Below are positions 1 through 6,871 of a stretch of DNA of 7,255 nt, in pieces; within the stretch, counting starts at the first letter, position 1; every line of letters begins with the position of its first letter. This stretch comes from Nitrospirota bacterium (GTDB lineage Bacteria; Nitrospirota; Nitrospiria; Nitrospirales; Nitrospiraceae), in NCBI GenBank assembly GCA_020028595.1, contig JAIBHQ010000042.1, positions 1-7,255 on the forward strand, written 5' to 3'. Under the pieces are notes generated by a model. That model was given only the letters and a program-made list of their open reading frames with translations. It made no database searches and had not been told where the DNA came from. Made by a program: the position numbers and the translations under genes.

Positions 1-1
1 G

Positions 2-133
2 GCGGACTGGGCCAGGCTGCCGCCTGAACTCCTGGGCACAATCTCGAACAGGATCATCAACGAAGTGCGGGGCGTGAACCGGGTCGTGTATGACGTCAGC
101 TCGAAGCCACCGAGTACCATAGAATGGGAATAA
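2..133 (+). CDS. guaA: GMP synthase (glutamine-hydrolysing), C-terminal end only
   Basis: This is the 3' end of a gene that begins before the window; 43 codons and a TAA stop are visible. The tail contains [18 protein letters not shown] followed by a final TIEWE, which is the highly conserved C-terminus of bacterial GuaA. GuaA converts XMP, glutamine and ATP to GMP in the cytoplasm, the last step of guanine nucleotide synthesis. The visible part belongs to the C-terminal dimerisation domain; the amidotransferase and ATP-pyrophosphatase domains lie outside the window. The next gene starts 89 bases downstream on the same strand, with an inverted repeat between them. The identification rests on this short but very characteristic tail. 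Confidence 0.93.
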   Translation, partial: ADWARLPPELLGTISNRIINEVRGVNRVVYDVSSKPPSTIEWE

Positions 134-139
134 GGAGCG

Positions 140-215
140 TAATGAGTAATGGGTGATGAGTGATGTGGAGGAAATCAAAAATTCCAACTCGTCACTCATT
201 ACTCGTCACTCATCA
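140..215. repeat. Long inverted repeat with 7-bp internal periodicity (REP-like palindrome)
   Basis: Two 26-base arms, 140-165 and 190-215, are inverted copies separated by a 24-base A-rich loop. Twenty of the 26 positions pair as Watson-Crick pairs. In a + strand transcript four of the other six are G:U wobbles (150/205, 152/203, 155/200, 164/191) and only two are A-C mismatches (141/214, 148/207). Each arm is built of four near-identical 7-base units: TAATGAG, TAATGGG, TGATGAG and TGATGTG on the left, and the complementary type on the right. A short GGAA/TTCC pairing (170-173 with 182-185) could form inside the loop. The element fills most of the guaA-rlu gap and ends seven bases before the next ATG. 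It resembles interspersed palindromic repeats of the REP type. Whether it recurs in the genome cannot be seen here. Confidence 0.8.
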
Positions 216-222
216 CTAGACA

Positions 223-969
223 ATGGACGTTCGACTTCAAAAAGTCATCGCTGATTCGGGGCTTGCTTCCAGGCGCAAAGCGGAAGAATTTATCGCCCAG
301 GGGCGCGTGACTGTCAACGGGCAGGTGGTGTGCGAACTCGGCACCAAGGTCGATCCCAGCGGGCGCTCGACGATCGCCGATTTACTTCCCGGTGTCCACG
401 TGCGGGTGTTTCCCGTCGGCCGGCTGGATTTCGACAGTGAAGGGCTGATGCTGTTGACGAATGATGGAGAGTTGGCGCAATTGCTGCTCCACCCGCGTCA
501 CCATGTGCCGAAGACCTACCTGATCAAGGTCAAGGGGATGCTGGCCCCCGAGCATATCGATGCCCTGGAGAAGGGGATCATGCTGGATGACGGTCGGACA
601 GGTCCGGCGGTCGTCAAGAAAGTCGGCAAGGCAACCGAAAATTCCTGGCTGGAGGTCACGATTTTTGAAGGACGCAAGCATCAGGTCAAACGCATGCTGG
701 ATGCCGTGCACCATCCGGTGCTGAAGCTGAAGCGCGTGAAGTTTGGACCGCTCACGTTGGGCGATCTTCCGACGGGGCACTACCGCTACCTCACGGACCG
801 TGAGGCCAATGCCGTGCGTGAACTGGCGCGGGAGCGGCAGGACGTGCAAGCGGGAGGAGGGCAGGCGCGGGCCAGGCAGGCACGGGTTAAGCGGGCACGG
901 GCGAAGTGGGCGAGGAATACCCGCTCGAGCCGGCAGAGGAATGTGTCTCCCAAGCAGGTGTCGACATGA
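223..969 (+). CDS. rluB: RsuA/RluB-family rRNA pseudouridine synthase with an apparent internal deletion
   Basis: The 248-residue protein is a member of the family that isomerises a specific uridine in rRNA to pseudouridine. Residues 2-44 form an S4 RNA-binding domain ([19 protein letters not shown], then GRVTVNG). The catalytic motif GRLDFDSEG follows, with Asp69 as the expected nucleophile, then LLTNDGEL and the [11 protein letters not shown] motif at 149-159. Normally about 40 residues, including a KPxG motif, lie between the S4 domain and the GR(P/S)T..DLLPG segment. Here TKVDP (41-45) runs directly into [12 protein letters not shown] (46-57). From about 208 the protein ends in an Arg/Lys/Ala-rich tail, as in RluB. 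ATG 223 is the first start after an in-frame TAG at 217-219. It gives the expected N-terminus, but no Shine-Dalgarno sequence precedes it. Its TGA overlaps the aspS start. RluB and RsuA are hard to separate by eye, so the symbol is provisional and activity is uncertain. Confidence 0.85.
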   Translation: MDVRLQKVIADSGLASRRKAEEFIAQGRVTVNGQVVCELGTKVDPSGRSTIADLLPGVHVRVFPVGRLDFDSEGLMLLTNDGELAQLLLHPRHHVPKTYLIKVKGMLAPEHIDALEKGIMLDDGRTGPAVVKKVGKATENSWLEVTIFEGRKHQVKRMLDAVHHPVLKLKRVKFGPLTLGDLPTGHYRYLTDREANAVRELARERQDVQAGGGQARARQARVKRARAKWARNTRSSRQRNVSPKQVST

Positions 970-2729
970 AGATCCGCACGCATATGTGTGGCGAATTGAC
1001 CGCCGCGCATGTCGGCCAGACCGTGGTCCTGAACGGCTGGATCCACTCGCGGCGCGACCACGGCAACGTGATCTTTTACGACATCCGGGACCGGCGTGGC
1101 ATCACCCAGGTCGTGTTCAACCAGGAAACCAACGCGAAGGCGCACGAACAGGCGCACCAGCTTCGGAGCGAATTCGTCGTGGCGATTCAAGGCACGGTCT
1201 CGAAGCGTCCGGCCGGGTCCGAGAATCCGAAACTTCCGACCGGTCAGATCGAGGTGATGGTGCAGACCGTGGAGGTGCTCAACCCGTCGCAGACGCCGCC
1301 GTTCCTGATCGAGGACGAGGCCGAAGTGACCGAGGCGCTGCGGCTGAAGTATCGGTATCTCGACCTGCGCCGGCCGAAGATGCAGAAGCTTGTCGCCATG
1401 CGCCACAATCTCGCGCAGGCGGTACGGGAGTTCCTGAATAAGGAAGGGTTCCTTGAGATCGACACGCCGATTCTCACCAAGAGCACGCCGGAAGGGGCGC
1501 GGGACTATCTCGTGCCCAGCCGGGTCAATCCAGGGATGTTCTTTGCTCTGCCGCAATCGCCACAGTTATTCAAGCAGGTGCTGATGGTCAGCGGCATGGA
1601 CCGCTACTACCAGATCGCCCGCTGTTTCCGGGATGAGGATCTCCGCAACGATCGGCAACCGGAGTTTACGCAAATCGATCTGGAGATGTCGTTCGTGGAC
1701 CGCGAGCAGGTCATGAGCCTCATGGAACAGATGATCGTGACCGTGTTCCGTGAGGCCGGGGGCGTGCAACTCCCGACTCCGTTCCCGCGCATGCGCTACG
1801 CCGATGCGATGGGCCGTTACGGGTCCGACAAGCCGGATCTTCGATTCGAGATGCCGCTGCATGACGTGACTGCCTTTGCCGCCACGAGCGAGTTCAAGGT
1901 GTTCAAGGATGCGGCAACGAAGGGCGGAATCGTCAAGGCGCTGATCGTGAAGGGTGGCGCACCGCTGTCACGGACGAGGATTGACGCGCTGGGTGAAACG
2001 GCCAAGAGTTTCGGTGCCAAGGGACTGGCCTGGCTCAAGATCACGGCCGAGGGCCAACTGGAATCGGTCATCGCCAAGTTTCTGGATGCCAAGGCGTTCG
2101 GGGCAGCCCTGCCGGACGCGAAGCCAGGCGATTTGGTCCTGTTCGGCGCCGACAAACCAGCCATTGTCCATGATGTGCTGGGCCGTATCCGTCTCTTGCT
2201 GGGCGAGGAGCTGAAGCTGATCGATACGACCGCCTGGAAGCCGGTGTGGGTGACCGAGTTCCCCTTGCTCGACTACTCGGCGGAAGAGAAGCGGTATGTA
2301 TTCATGCACAATCCCTTTGCGGCCCCGATGGATGAAGATCTCGCCTTCCTGGATTCGGAGCCGCTGAAAGTCAGGGCGAAGGCCTACGACATGGTGCTGA
2401 ACGGCAATGAAATCGGCGGGGGGAGCATCCGGAACCACCGGAGCGATGTGCAACTGCGGATTCTGGATCTGCTCGGCATCAACAAAGACCAGGCCAAGGC
2501 CAAGTTCGGCTTTCTTCTCGAAGCGCTTGAATACGGCGCGCCGCCGCACGGCGGCATCGCGTTCGGCCTGGACCGGCTCATCATGCTCCTTGGCAATGCC
2601 GATTCGATCCGCGACGTGATTGCCTTTCCCAAAACGCAGAAAGCCCAGTGTCCTCTCACCGATGCGCCCTCGCCGGTTGACCCTGCCCAGCTCAAGGAAC
2701 TGCGGATCAAGCTGGATAAGGTCGAGTAG
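966..2729 (+). CDS. aspS: Aspartyl-tRNA synthetase, probably non-discriminating (Asp/Asn)
   Basis: This 587-residue class II synthetase charges tRNA-Asp with aspartate in the cytoplasm; the length is normal for bacterial AspRS. Residues 1-105 form the OB-fold anticodon-binding domain. Class II motif 1 lies around 153-186 ([20 protein letters not shown]). Motif 2 is at 214-235 ([20 protein letters not shown]). The GAD insertion spans roughly 290-420, and motif 3 is at 525-542 ([18 protein letters not shown]). I chose ATG 966 because it gives the usual N-terminus ([11 protein letters not shown]) and overlaps the upstream stop as ATGA; AGGTG at 956-960 is a suitable ribosome binding site. The overlap suggests translational coupling. 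His32 in RRDHGN and Gly84 in RPAGSEN match the residue types linked to relaxed tRNA-Asn recognition in Pseudomonas aeruginosa AspRS (His31, Gly81). It may therefore also make Asp-tRNA-Asn for GatCAB; that part is inference. Confidence 0.97.
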   Translation: MKIRTHMCGELTAAHVGQTVVLNGWIHSRRDHGNVIFYDIRDRRGITQVVFNQETNAKAHEQAHQLRSEFVVAIQGTVSKRPAGSENPKLPTGQIEVMVQTVEVLNPSQTPPFLIEDEAEVTEALRLKYRYLDLRRPKMQKLVAMRHNLAQAVREFLNKEGFLEIDTPILTKSTPEGARDYLVPSRVNPGMFFALPQSPQLFKQVLMVSGMDRYYQIARCFRDEDLRNDRQPEFTQIDLEMSFVDREQVMSLMEQMIVTVFREAGGVQLPTPFPRMRYADAMGRYGSDKPDLRFEMPLHDVTAFAATSEFKVFKDAATKGGIVKALIVKGGAPLSRTRIDALGETAKSFGAKGLAWLKITAEGQLESVIAKFLDAKAFGAALPDAKPGDLVLFGADKPAIVHDVLGRIRLLLGEELKLIDTTAWKPVWVTEFPLLDYSAEEKRYVFMHNPFAAPMDEDLAFLDSEPLKVRAKAYDMVLNGNEIGGGSIRNHRSDVQLRILDLLGINKDQAKAKFGFLLEALEYGAPPHGGIAFGLDRLIMLLGNADSIRDVIAFPKTQKAQCPLTDAPSPVDPAQLKELRIKLDKVE

Positions 2730-2806
2730 CGTTCTTGTAGCGGTGCCTGCCTCTTTTCCATGCATCCCCGCATCAGTGCGCGCCGCTTTTATTCAGCCAA
2801 GACAAC

Positions 2807-4093
2807 ATGGATGATCGTGCCGATATCGTCATCGTAGGGGCGGGGGCGGCCGGGCTCGCGGCAGGAATTTTCGCGGCTGAAGCGGCACGCTGGCGGGGAC
2901 CGTCCTGCATTGTGGTGTTGGACGGAGCCAAAAAGATCGGAGCCAAAATCCTGATCTCGGGCGGCGGCCGCTGCAACGTCACGCACGAGCATGTCACCCA
3001 CGAGGACTTCAACGGTTCACCGCACATCGTCCGGAACATCCTGGCGGCCTTCGGTGTTGAGGCGACGCGGCGGTGGTTCGCCGCCCTCGGCGTCGAATTG
3101 AAGCGTGAAGAGACCGGCAAACTGTTCCCAGTGACCGATCAGGCGCGCACGGTGCTGCACGCCCTGACAACCCGCTGCGAGGCGCTGGGAGCAACCATCC
3201 TGTTGCATCATCGTGTGCACGAAATCATCCCGCCGGCCGGCGGCCCGGAGAGTGGGTCCTTTCTCGTCAGGCATGAGCAGGGCACGTTGGCGGCCAGGCG
3301 GGTGATTCTGGCGACCGGTGGACGCTCGTTACCCAAAACGGGCAGCGACGGCGGGGGATGGGGCATGGTTCGCCGGCTTGGGCATGACGTCACGCCGACC
3401 TATCCGGCCCTGGTGCCGCTCGTCCTCCACCAGAACATGTTTCATGCGGAACTGTCCGGAGTATCGCAGGAGGTCGAGCTGACTACGCAGGTGAACGGCC
3501 GGACCGTTGATAGGCGTCGGGGCAGCCTCTTGTGGACACACTTTGGGATCAGCGGGCCGGTGGTCATGGATGCGAGCCGCTTTTGGACCAAGGCGCGAGG
3601 GGAAGGGATGGCGGTCGAGATGCGGTGCCATGTGCTGCCTGACATGAATCGTGAGGCGGTCGATCGTTGGCTCAAAGCCGAGATCGCAGGCAAGCCGCGC
3701 CGCGCGGTGGCCAAGCTCGTCGCCAGTCGCACGCCGGATCGATTCGCCACAGCGCTCTGCCGGTTTATCGGAATCGAGCCGGCCACGCTGTCCGGGCAAG
3801 TGACGCGGGAGCAGCGGCAGGCGTTGATGCAAGGCCTGACAAGCCTTCGGTTGCCGATCGAACGTGATCGCGGGTGGAACTATGCCGAGGTGACGGCCGG
3901 CGGCGTCCCGCTGACGGAGATCAACTTTCGCACGATGGAATCGCGCAAAGCGCCCGGGCTCTATCTCATTGGGGAACTATTGGACTGCGATGGCCGCATT
4001 GGAGGGTTTAACTTTCAGTGGGCCTGGGCGACCGGCTATCTCGCCGGGCGCAGTGCGGCTGCCGGCCTTGCAGCGACGAACCAGGCGCCCTAG
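2807..4093 (+). CDS. HI0933/YhiN-family FAD-dependent oxidoreductase
   Basis: This 428-residue cytoplasmic flavoprotein belongs to the HI0933 (YhiN, BaiN-like) family, often annotated as NAD(P)/FAD-dependent or aminoacetone-oxidase-type oxidoreductase. The N-terminus has the Rossmann dinucleotide motif GAGAAGLAAG at 11-20. Next comes the family signature GAKILISGGGRCNVTH at 45-60. A second FAD-contacting stretch, VILATGGRSLPKTGS, lies at 166-180. The C-terminus has the conserved segment GLYLIGELLDCDGRIGG (384-400) followed by FNFQWAWATGYLAG. Length is normal. The physiological substrate of this family is poorly known and nothing here settles it. The gene starts 77 bases after aspS with no good Shine-Dalgarno sequence, so co-transcription with aspS is possible but not shown. 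It converges on the nuclease-fold gene with only 36 bases between their stops. I see no clear terminator hairpin in that gap. Confidence 0.92.
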   Translation: MDDRADIVIVGAGAAGLAAGIFAAEAARWRGPSCIVVLDGAKKIGAKILISGGGRCNVTHEHVTHEDFNGSPHIVRNILAAFGVEATRRWFAALGVELKREETGKLFPVTDQARTVLHALTTRCEALGATILLHHRVHEIIPPAGGPESGSFLVRHEQGTLAARRVILATGGRSLPKTGSDGGGWGMVRRLGHDVTPTYPALVPLVLHQNMFHAELSGVSQEVELTTQVNGRTVDRRRGSLLWTHFGISGPVVMDASRFWTKARGEGMAVEMRCHVLPDMNREAVDRWLKAEIAGKPRRAVAKLVASRTPDRFATALCRFIGIEPATLSGQVTREQRQALMQGLTSLRLPIERDRGWNYAEVTAGGVPLTEINFRTMESRKAPGLYLIGELLDCDGRIGGFNFQWAWATGYLAGRSAAAGLAATNQAP

Positions 4094-4129
4094 ATAAATA
4101 AGGGGAGACACGGGCGTTTCCTGCGACTA

Positions 4130-4639
4130 TTACCGCGGACGTTTTTGAGCTCTCCATTCCCACGGCGGGATCGGTTCTTCGTCTTCACTGTTTACCCATA
4201 AGCCGAGGCGGGCTGTTTTCGCCTCCTCCTGGGCTTCGCCGAACATGGAAGATTTGTCCATCGATGTCGTCCACGCCATGCCCGCTTTCACCATTTCATG
4301 GGCCAGCATCCTGTTTTTTGAAAACCGCACCCCGCCATACATGGGATTGCCGGGATGAGTGGTTTCGATCGTCACAACCCGTCCTTTGACCAACTTGGCC
4401 GCGAAGCGTTTGGCCTCCGGCCCGTAGGGCTGATCGAGTTCAGGGGCGTCGATGCCGGGGAGTTTCACGGTCAGGCGGGTCTTGTTTCTGAGCACGATGA
4501 TGGTGTCTCCGTCCTGCACGTCGATCACCATGGCGTCGAAAGCGATCGAATCAGCCGAGGCATCCGGAGCACCGGTGGGGAGAGCCCCCACGATCATCGC
4601 GAACAGGCTCGCAATGCCCAGGATGAGAGGTCTGTTCAT
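4130..4639 (-). CDS. Secreted staphylococcal-nuclease (thermonuclease) fold protein with altered active site
   Basis: The 169-residue protein starts with a signal peptide (MNRPLILGIASLFAMIVGAL, likely cleavage after Ala29 in DASA), so it should be exported. The SNase OB-fold follows: DVQDGDT (40-46), VKLPGIDAPE (58-67), YGPEAKRFA (72-80) and a C-terminal PIPPWEWR. Compared with S. aureus nuclease, the Ca-binding aspartates (Asp45, Asp64) and catalytic Glu67 (Glu43 equivalent) are kept. The Arg35 position is Lys59, and the Arg87 position in the usual YGR motif is Gly103 (MYGGVRF). It may therefore be a weak or altered nuclease, or a binding protein. The ATG at 4639 is preferred to upstream starts because AAAAGG (4648-4653) sits eight bases before it and it gives a clean signal peptide. 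It lies 25 bases after the protease stop and is probably the last gene of a three-gene operon. Confidence 0.88.
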   Translation of the reverse strand: MNRPLILGIASLFAMIVGALPTGAPDASADSIAFDAMVIDVQDGDTIIVLRNKTRLTVKLPGIDAPELDQPYGPEAKRFAAKLVKGRVVTIETTHPGNPMYGGVRFSKNRMLAHEMVKAGMAWTTSMDKSSMFGEAQEEAKTARLGLWVNSEDEEPIPPWEWRAQKRPR

Positions 4640-4664
4640 ATGCGCCGCCTTTTCATGAGCGCGT

Positions 4665-5705
4665 CTATGCGCCTGCCAGCGTAATGGAGAGCTGCAACTC
4701 CTGATCGCCGCGGAGGACACGAAGGATCACCGTTTGTCCGGGCGTCGTCCGTTCCATGAGATAATTCTTCAACTGCGCCGCATCGGTAATGACCGTGTCG
4801 TTAATCGCCACGAGCAGATCCCCCTTTTGAACCCCGCCGTCTTTGGCCGGCCCTGTGGCATCCCCCACGCTCACGCGCCATTTGGCGCCGATGCGGACCT
4901 GGGCCATCTGCACGCCAAGCCGGGAAAAGCCGGGCTGCCTGCCCTCGGTCAGGGCGGTGACGATCCGTTGGGCTAGTATAGCAGGTACGGCAAAGGCCAG
5001 CCGGCTGCAGCGATGGTCCCCTTGCCCCTGGTCGGTCTTGATGATCGCGTGCATGACTCCGACCAGCTCGCCGGCGGCATTGAACAGTCCTCCTCCGGAG
5101 TTGCCGCTGCAGGCGGAGAGATCAATTTGCAGCAGGCGGGTCTCAGCGGTCGGGAGAAACGTGTTGGGATTGCCGATTTGCCCATAGGCAACAGTGGGTC
5201 CCCATCCGAGCGGGTAGCCGACCGTGAACACATGATCTCCTGCGAGGGCGCCTGTGCCGGCAAACGGCGTGATGGTCTGCAACTGGTCGCGATGTGCCTC
5301 GCCGATTCGGTAGAGCACGAGATCAAGGTACGCGCTGCCGCCGACCAGGTGGGCCGGGAGTTCCGCCAGGTCGGCGGTCAGGACATAGATTTCCTTGGGC
5401 AGCACCTTCTTGCTGCCCTGGTCGCGCTCCACCGCGTGACGTGCCGTCACAATGTAACCGGCCTGCAGGTGAACGCCGGTTCCGCGAATCGATGTGCGAC
5501 CGTGGAATCCTGACTCGCGTTCCGCCGGTGTTTCAGACAGGATTCCGACGGTCGCCTGCATCGCCCGCTCGATGGCGCTGGACGGCTGCGCGGCGGACGA
5601 TTCTGCAGAGGCCGGCATGGCGCTGAACAGCATAATGGCTGCGAGCAATGCGGAATACCATCTAAGCGGCGGGGACGATTGGTCGTGTCCGAGGAGAACG
5701 TGCAC
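4665..5705 (-). CDS. Secreted trypsin-like (HtrA/DegQ-type) serine protease with one PDZ domain
   Basis: The 346-residue protein has a signal peptide ending ASA|ES at about residue 34. A trypsin-like domain follows (about 45-250) with the triad His90 (IVTARHAVE), Asp128 (YLDLVLYR) and Ser203 (CSGNSGGGLFN). One PDZ domain occupies about 262-343. This is the DegS/DegQ-like one-PDZ layout, and a role in periplasmic protein quality control is the likely inference. The only two cysteines of the mature chain, Cys199 and Cys233, are placed like chymotrypsin Cys191-Cys220. I chose the GTG at 5705 as the start. GAGG at 5714-5717 lies eight bases before it, overlapping the TGA of the upstream gene, and this start places the signal peptide correctly. 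The frame stays open to an ATG at 5936, but that would read through the upstream gene with low-complexity sequence. The start is less certain than the gene. Confidence 0.9.
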   Translation of the reverse strand: MHVLLGHDQSSPPLRWYSALLAAIMLFSAMPASAESSAAQPSSAIERAMQATVGILSETPAERESGFHGRTSIRGTGVHLQAGYIVTARHAVERDQGSKKVLPKEIYVLTADLAELPAHLVGGSAYLDLVLYRIGEAHRDQLQTITPFAGTGALAGDHVFTVGYPLGWGPTVAYGQIGNPNTFLPTAETRLLQIDLSACSGNSGGGLFNAAGELVGVMHAIIKTDQGQGDHRCSRLAFAVPAILAQRIVTALTEGRQPGFSRLGVQMAQVRIGAKWRVSVGDATGPAKDGGVQKGDLLVAINDTVITDAAQLKNYLMERTTPGQTVILRVLRGDQELQLSITLAGA

Positions 5706-5715
5706 CGCGCAGGCC

Positions 5716-6723
5716 TCAGATCTGTTCGATATCGGAGATGATCGTATGCAGCCCGGACGCACCGGCGGGCTGGGGGCGGACGATATCGGCGATTTGGAGT
5801 TGTCCTTTGGTGTCCGTCGCGCGGACCGAGATTTGATATTTGCCTGGTTTAGGCGGTCGCCAGTGGAAGTTCCAGATGACCCAGGATTTCTTCGAGAGGG
5901 GCGGCTCAATTTCAGCCGGCTGCCAGGACTTGCCACTGTCGAAGCTCAACTCCACTTTGCTGATGCTATGGGGACCTCCAAACGCGACGCCGCGATACGT
6001 GTGCTCCGGTCCGCGGAGAGGCTGGTAATGACCGGGGCTGTCGATTCGGGAAAATATTTTGATGGTCCCGTCGTCGGTCCAGCCGCGCTGCTGCCAGTAG
6101 CCTTTATAGTCGCCATTGTAGACCTCGATCTCAGTGATCCATTTCACGTTCTTGATGCCGTAGAGGCCGGGCACGATCAATCGCAGCGGGAACCCGTGCT
6201 CCTGAGGCAGCTTTTCGCCGTTCATCAGATAGGCCAGCATGACGTCGTCCTGCATGGCGCGTGCGAACGGGATGCTGTCGTGATACCCGTCGGCCGCGCG
6301 AAAGACGATGTCGCGAGCGGTCTCCTCCTCCACGCCGAGTTCGGTCAGGAGTTTTTTGAGCGAGATGCCCCGCCACTGCGCGTTGCCGAGGCTGTCGCCT
6401 CCGGGAAGGGTATCGATGCATTCGAGCGTGACGATCTGGTCGAACGATTCCCGATTGAGAATATCACGCCACCCCAGCGAGGCCTTGTGTCTGACCTCGC
6501 CCGTGATGGACAGCCGCCATTGCTCCTGGCTTAAGTTGTGGGAGAGGCTGAACGGCGAGTTCGAGTAATTCACCAGGTAGAATTTGTCGTTAGGCGTAAA
6601 GTAGGTGGTGTCCCGAGGCGGGATGGCAAACATGCGACCGAACACGCTGCCCATGGCATCGCAGCCGGCGAGGCCGGCGAGGAGTCCGAGGCCGCTGAGT
6701 TGTAAGAATGTCCGGCGATACAT
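5716..6723 (-). CDS. Tat-exported lipoprotein, sulfite-oxidase-family molybdopterin oxidoreductase
   Basis: The 335-residue protein starts MYRRTFLQLSGLGLLAGLAGC, which combines a twin-arginine motif (RRTFL) with a lipobox (LAGC, Cys21). It is therefore probably folded with its cofactor in the cytoplasm, exported by Tat and anchored as a lipoprotein. Residues about 60-205 match the Oxidored_molyb domain: VTLECIDTLPGGDSLGNAQW carries the expected molybdenum ligand Cys102, and HGFPLRLIVPGLYGIKNVKW is at 176-195. Residues about 215-325 look like the immunoglobulin-like Mo-co dimerisation domain. The CAGNRR-type arginine of true sulfite oxidases is absent after the cysteine, so the substrate cannot be assigned. 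It is the first gene of a probable operon; the protease starts 10 bases after its stop. No strong Shine-Dalgarno sequence precedes ATG 6723. Confidence 0.9.
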   Translation of the reverse strand: MYRRTFLQLSGLGLLAGLAGCDAMGSVFGRMFAIPPRDTTYFTPNDKFYLVNYSNSPFSLSHNLSQEQWRLSITGEVRHKASLGWRDILNRESFDQIVTLECIDTLPGGDSLGNAQWRGISLKKLLTELGVEEETARDIVFRAADGYHDSIPFARAMQDDVMLAYLMNGEKLPQEHGFPLRLIVPGLYGIKNVKWITEIEVYNGDYKGYWQQRGWTDDGTIKIFSRIDSPGHYQPLRGPEHTYRGVAFGGPHSISKVELSFDSGKSWQPAEIEPPLSKKSWVIWNFHWRPPKPGKYQISVRATDTKGQLQIADIVRPQPAGASGLHTIISDIEQI

Positions 6724-6731
6724 GATGCTTC

Positions 6732-6760
6732 ATTATGGGCCATCAACGGGTCTCTCGCAA
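6732..6760 (-). promoter_or_regulatory. Candidate promoter of the molybdopterin-enzyme operon
   Basis: On the - strand, TTGCGA (6755-6760) and CATAAT (6732-6737) are separated by 17 bases. The -10 matches the sigma-70 consensus at five of six positions and the -35 at four of six. Transcription would begin only a few bases before the ATG at 6723, giving a nearly leaderless mRNA, which fits the missing ribosome binding site. This is a pattern match only; other starts further upstream are possible. Confidence 0.3.
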
Positions 6761-6775
6761 GCCGGACACAACGGC

Positions 6776-6815
6776 ATCAATCTATCTGTCTCAGTAGAAA
6801 GATGCGGAAATTGAT
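6776..6815. repeat. Nested dyad upstream of the rRNA promoter
   Basis: ATCAAT at 6776-6781 is inverted as ATTGAT at 6810-6815. Inside it, 6784-6791 (ATCT, g, TCT) is inverted as 6796-6803 (AGA, a, AGAT) around a CAGT loop, with seven of eight positions pairing. The two dyads have almost the same centre. The outer arm ends two bases before the candidate -35. It could be an operator, an upstream activator site or a small RNA hairpin; no known site is recognised. Confidence 0.45.
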
Positions 6816-6817
6816 CC

Positions 6818-6846
6818 TTGACAATTGGACTACCCTATAGTAATTT
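6818..6846 (+). promoter_or_regulatory. Candidate rRNA operon promoter (sigma-70 type)
   Basis: A perfect TTGACA (6818-6823) is followed after 17 bases by TAATTT (6841-6846). The -10 is poor, matching three of six positions. TATAGT at 6836-6841 is a better hexamer but lies only 12 bases from the -35. The site is about 110 bases before the predicted mature 16S end and just before the boxA-like element, which is a normal place for an rRNA promoter. The -35 is the stronger half of the call. Confidence 0.55.
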
Positions 6847-6851
6847 ACGAG

Positions 6852-6867
6852 GCTTCCTTCGGGGAGC
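6852..6867 (+). promoter_or_regulatory. rRNA leader hairpin with cUUCGg tetraloop
   Basis: GCTTCC (6852-6857) pairs with GGGAGC (6862-6867), with one G:U pair, around a UUCG loop closed by C-G, an unusually stable tetraloop. It sits just before the boxA-like element, as boxB hairpins do in rRNA leaders. The following ATTTTGTT is T-rich, so taken alone it could be mistaken for a terminator. Confidence 0.55.
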
Positions 6868-6871
6868 ATTT

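Noticed and set aside
167..171. GGAGG as the ribosome binding site for the rlu gene
   Set aside because: It is 51 bases before ATG 223, and a start near it would meet the in-frame TAG at 217.
140..215. CRISPR-like or plain tandem repeat array
   Set aside because: The units are only 7 bases long, contiguous and arranged as two inverted arms, with no spacers.
906..965. Upstream ATG extending AspRS by 20 residues
   Set aside because: The extra residues are not part of the family, and ATG 966 has the ATGA overlap and a ribosome binding site.
786..1556. A 256-codon open frame on the - strand, and another at 1968-2765
   Set aside because: Both are antisense to the rlu/aspS coding sequence and have no family motifs.
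4094..4129. Bidirectional terminator between the convergent genes
   Set aside because: No stem with a T-run is visible in these 36 bases.
5706..5936. N-terminal extension of the protease to an ATG at 5936
   Set aside because: It would overlap the molybdoenzyme gene and put 77 Ser/Pro/Arg-rich residues before a clear signal peptide.
5494..6534. A 346-codon open frame on the + strand opposite the protease and molybdoenzyme genes
   Set aside because: It lies antisense to two well-supported genes and its translation shows no recognisable domain; long antisense frames are common in high-GC DNA.
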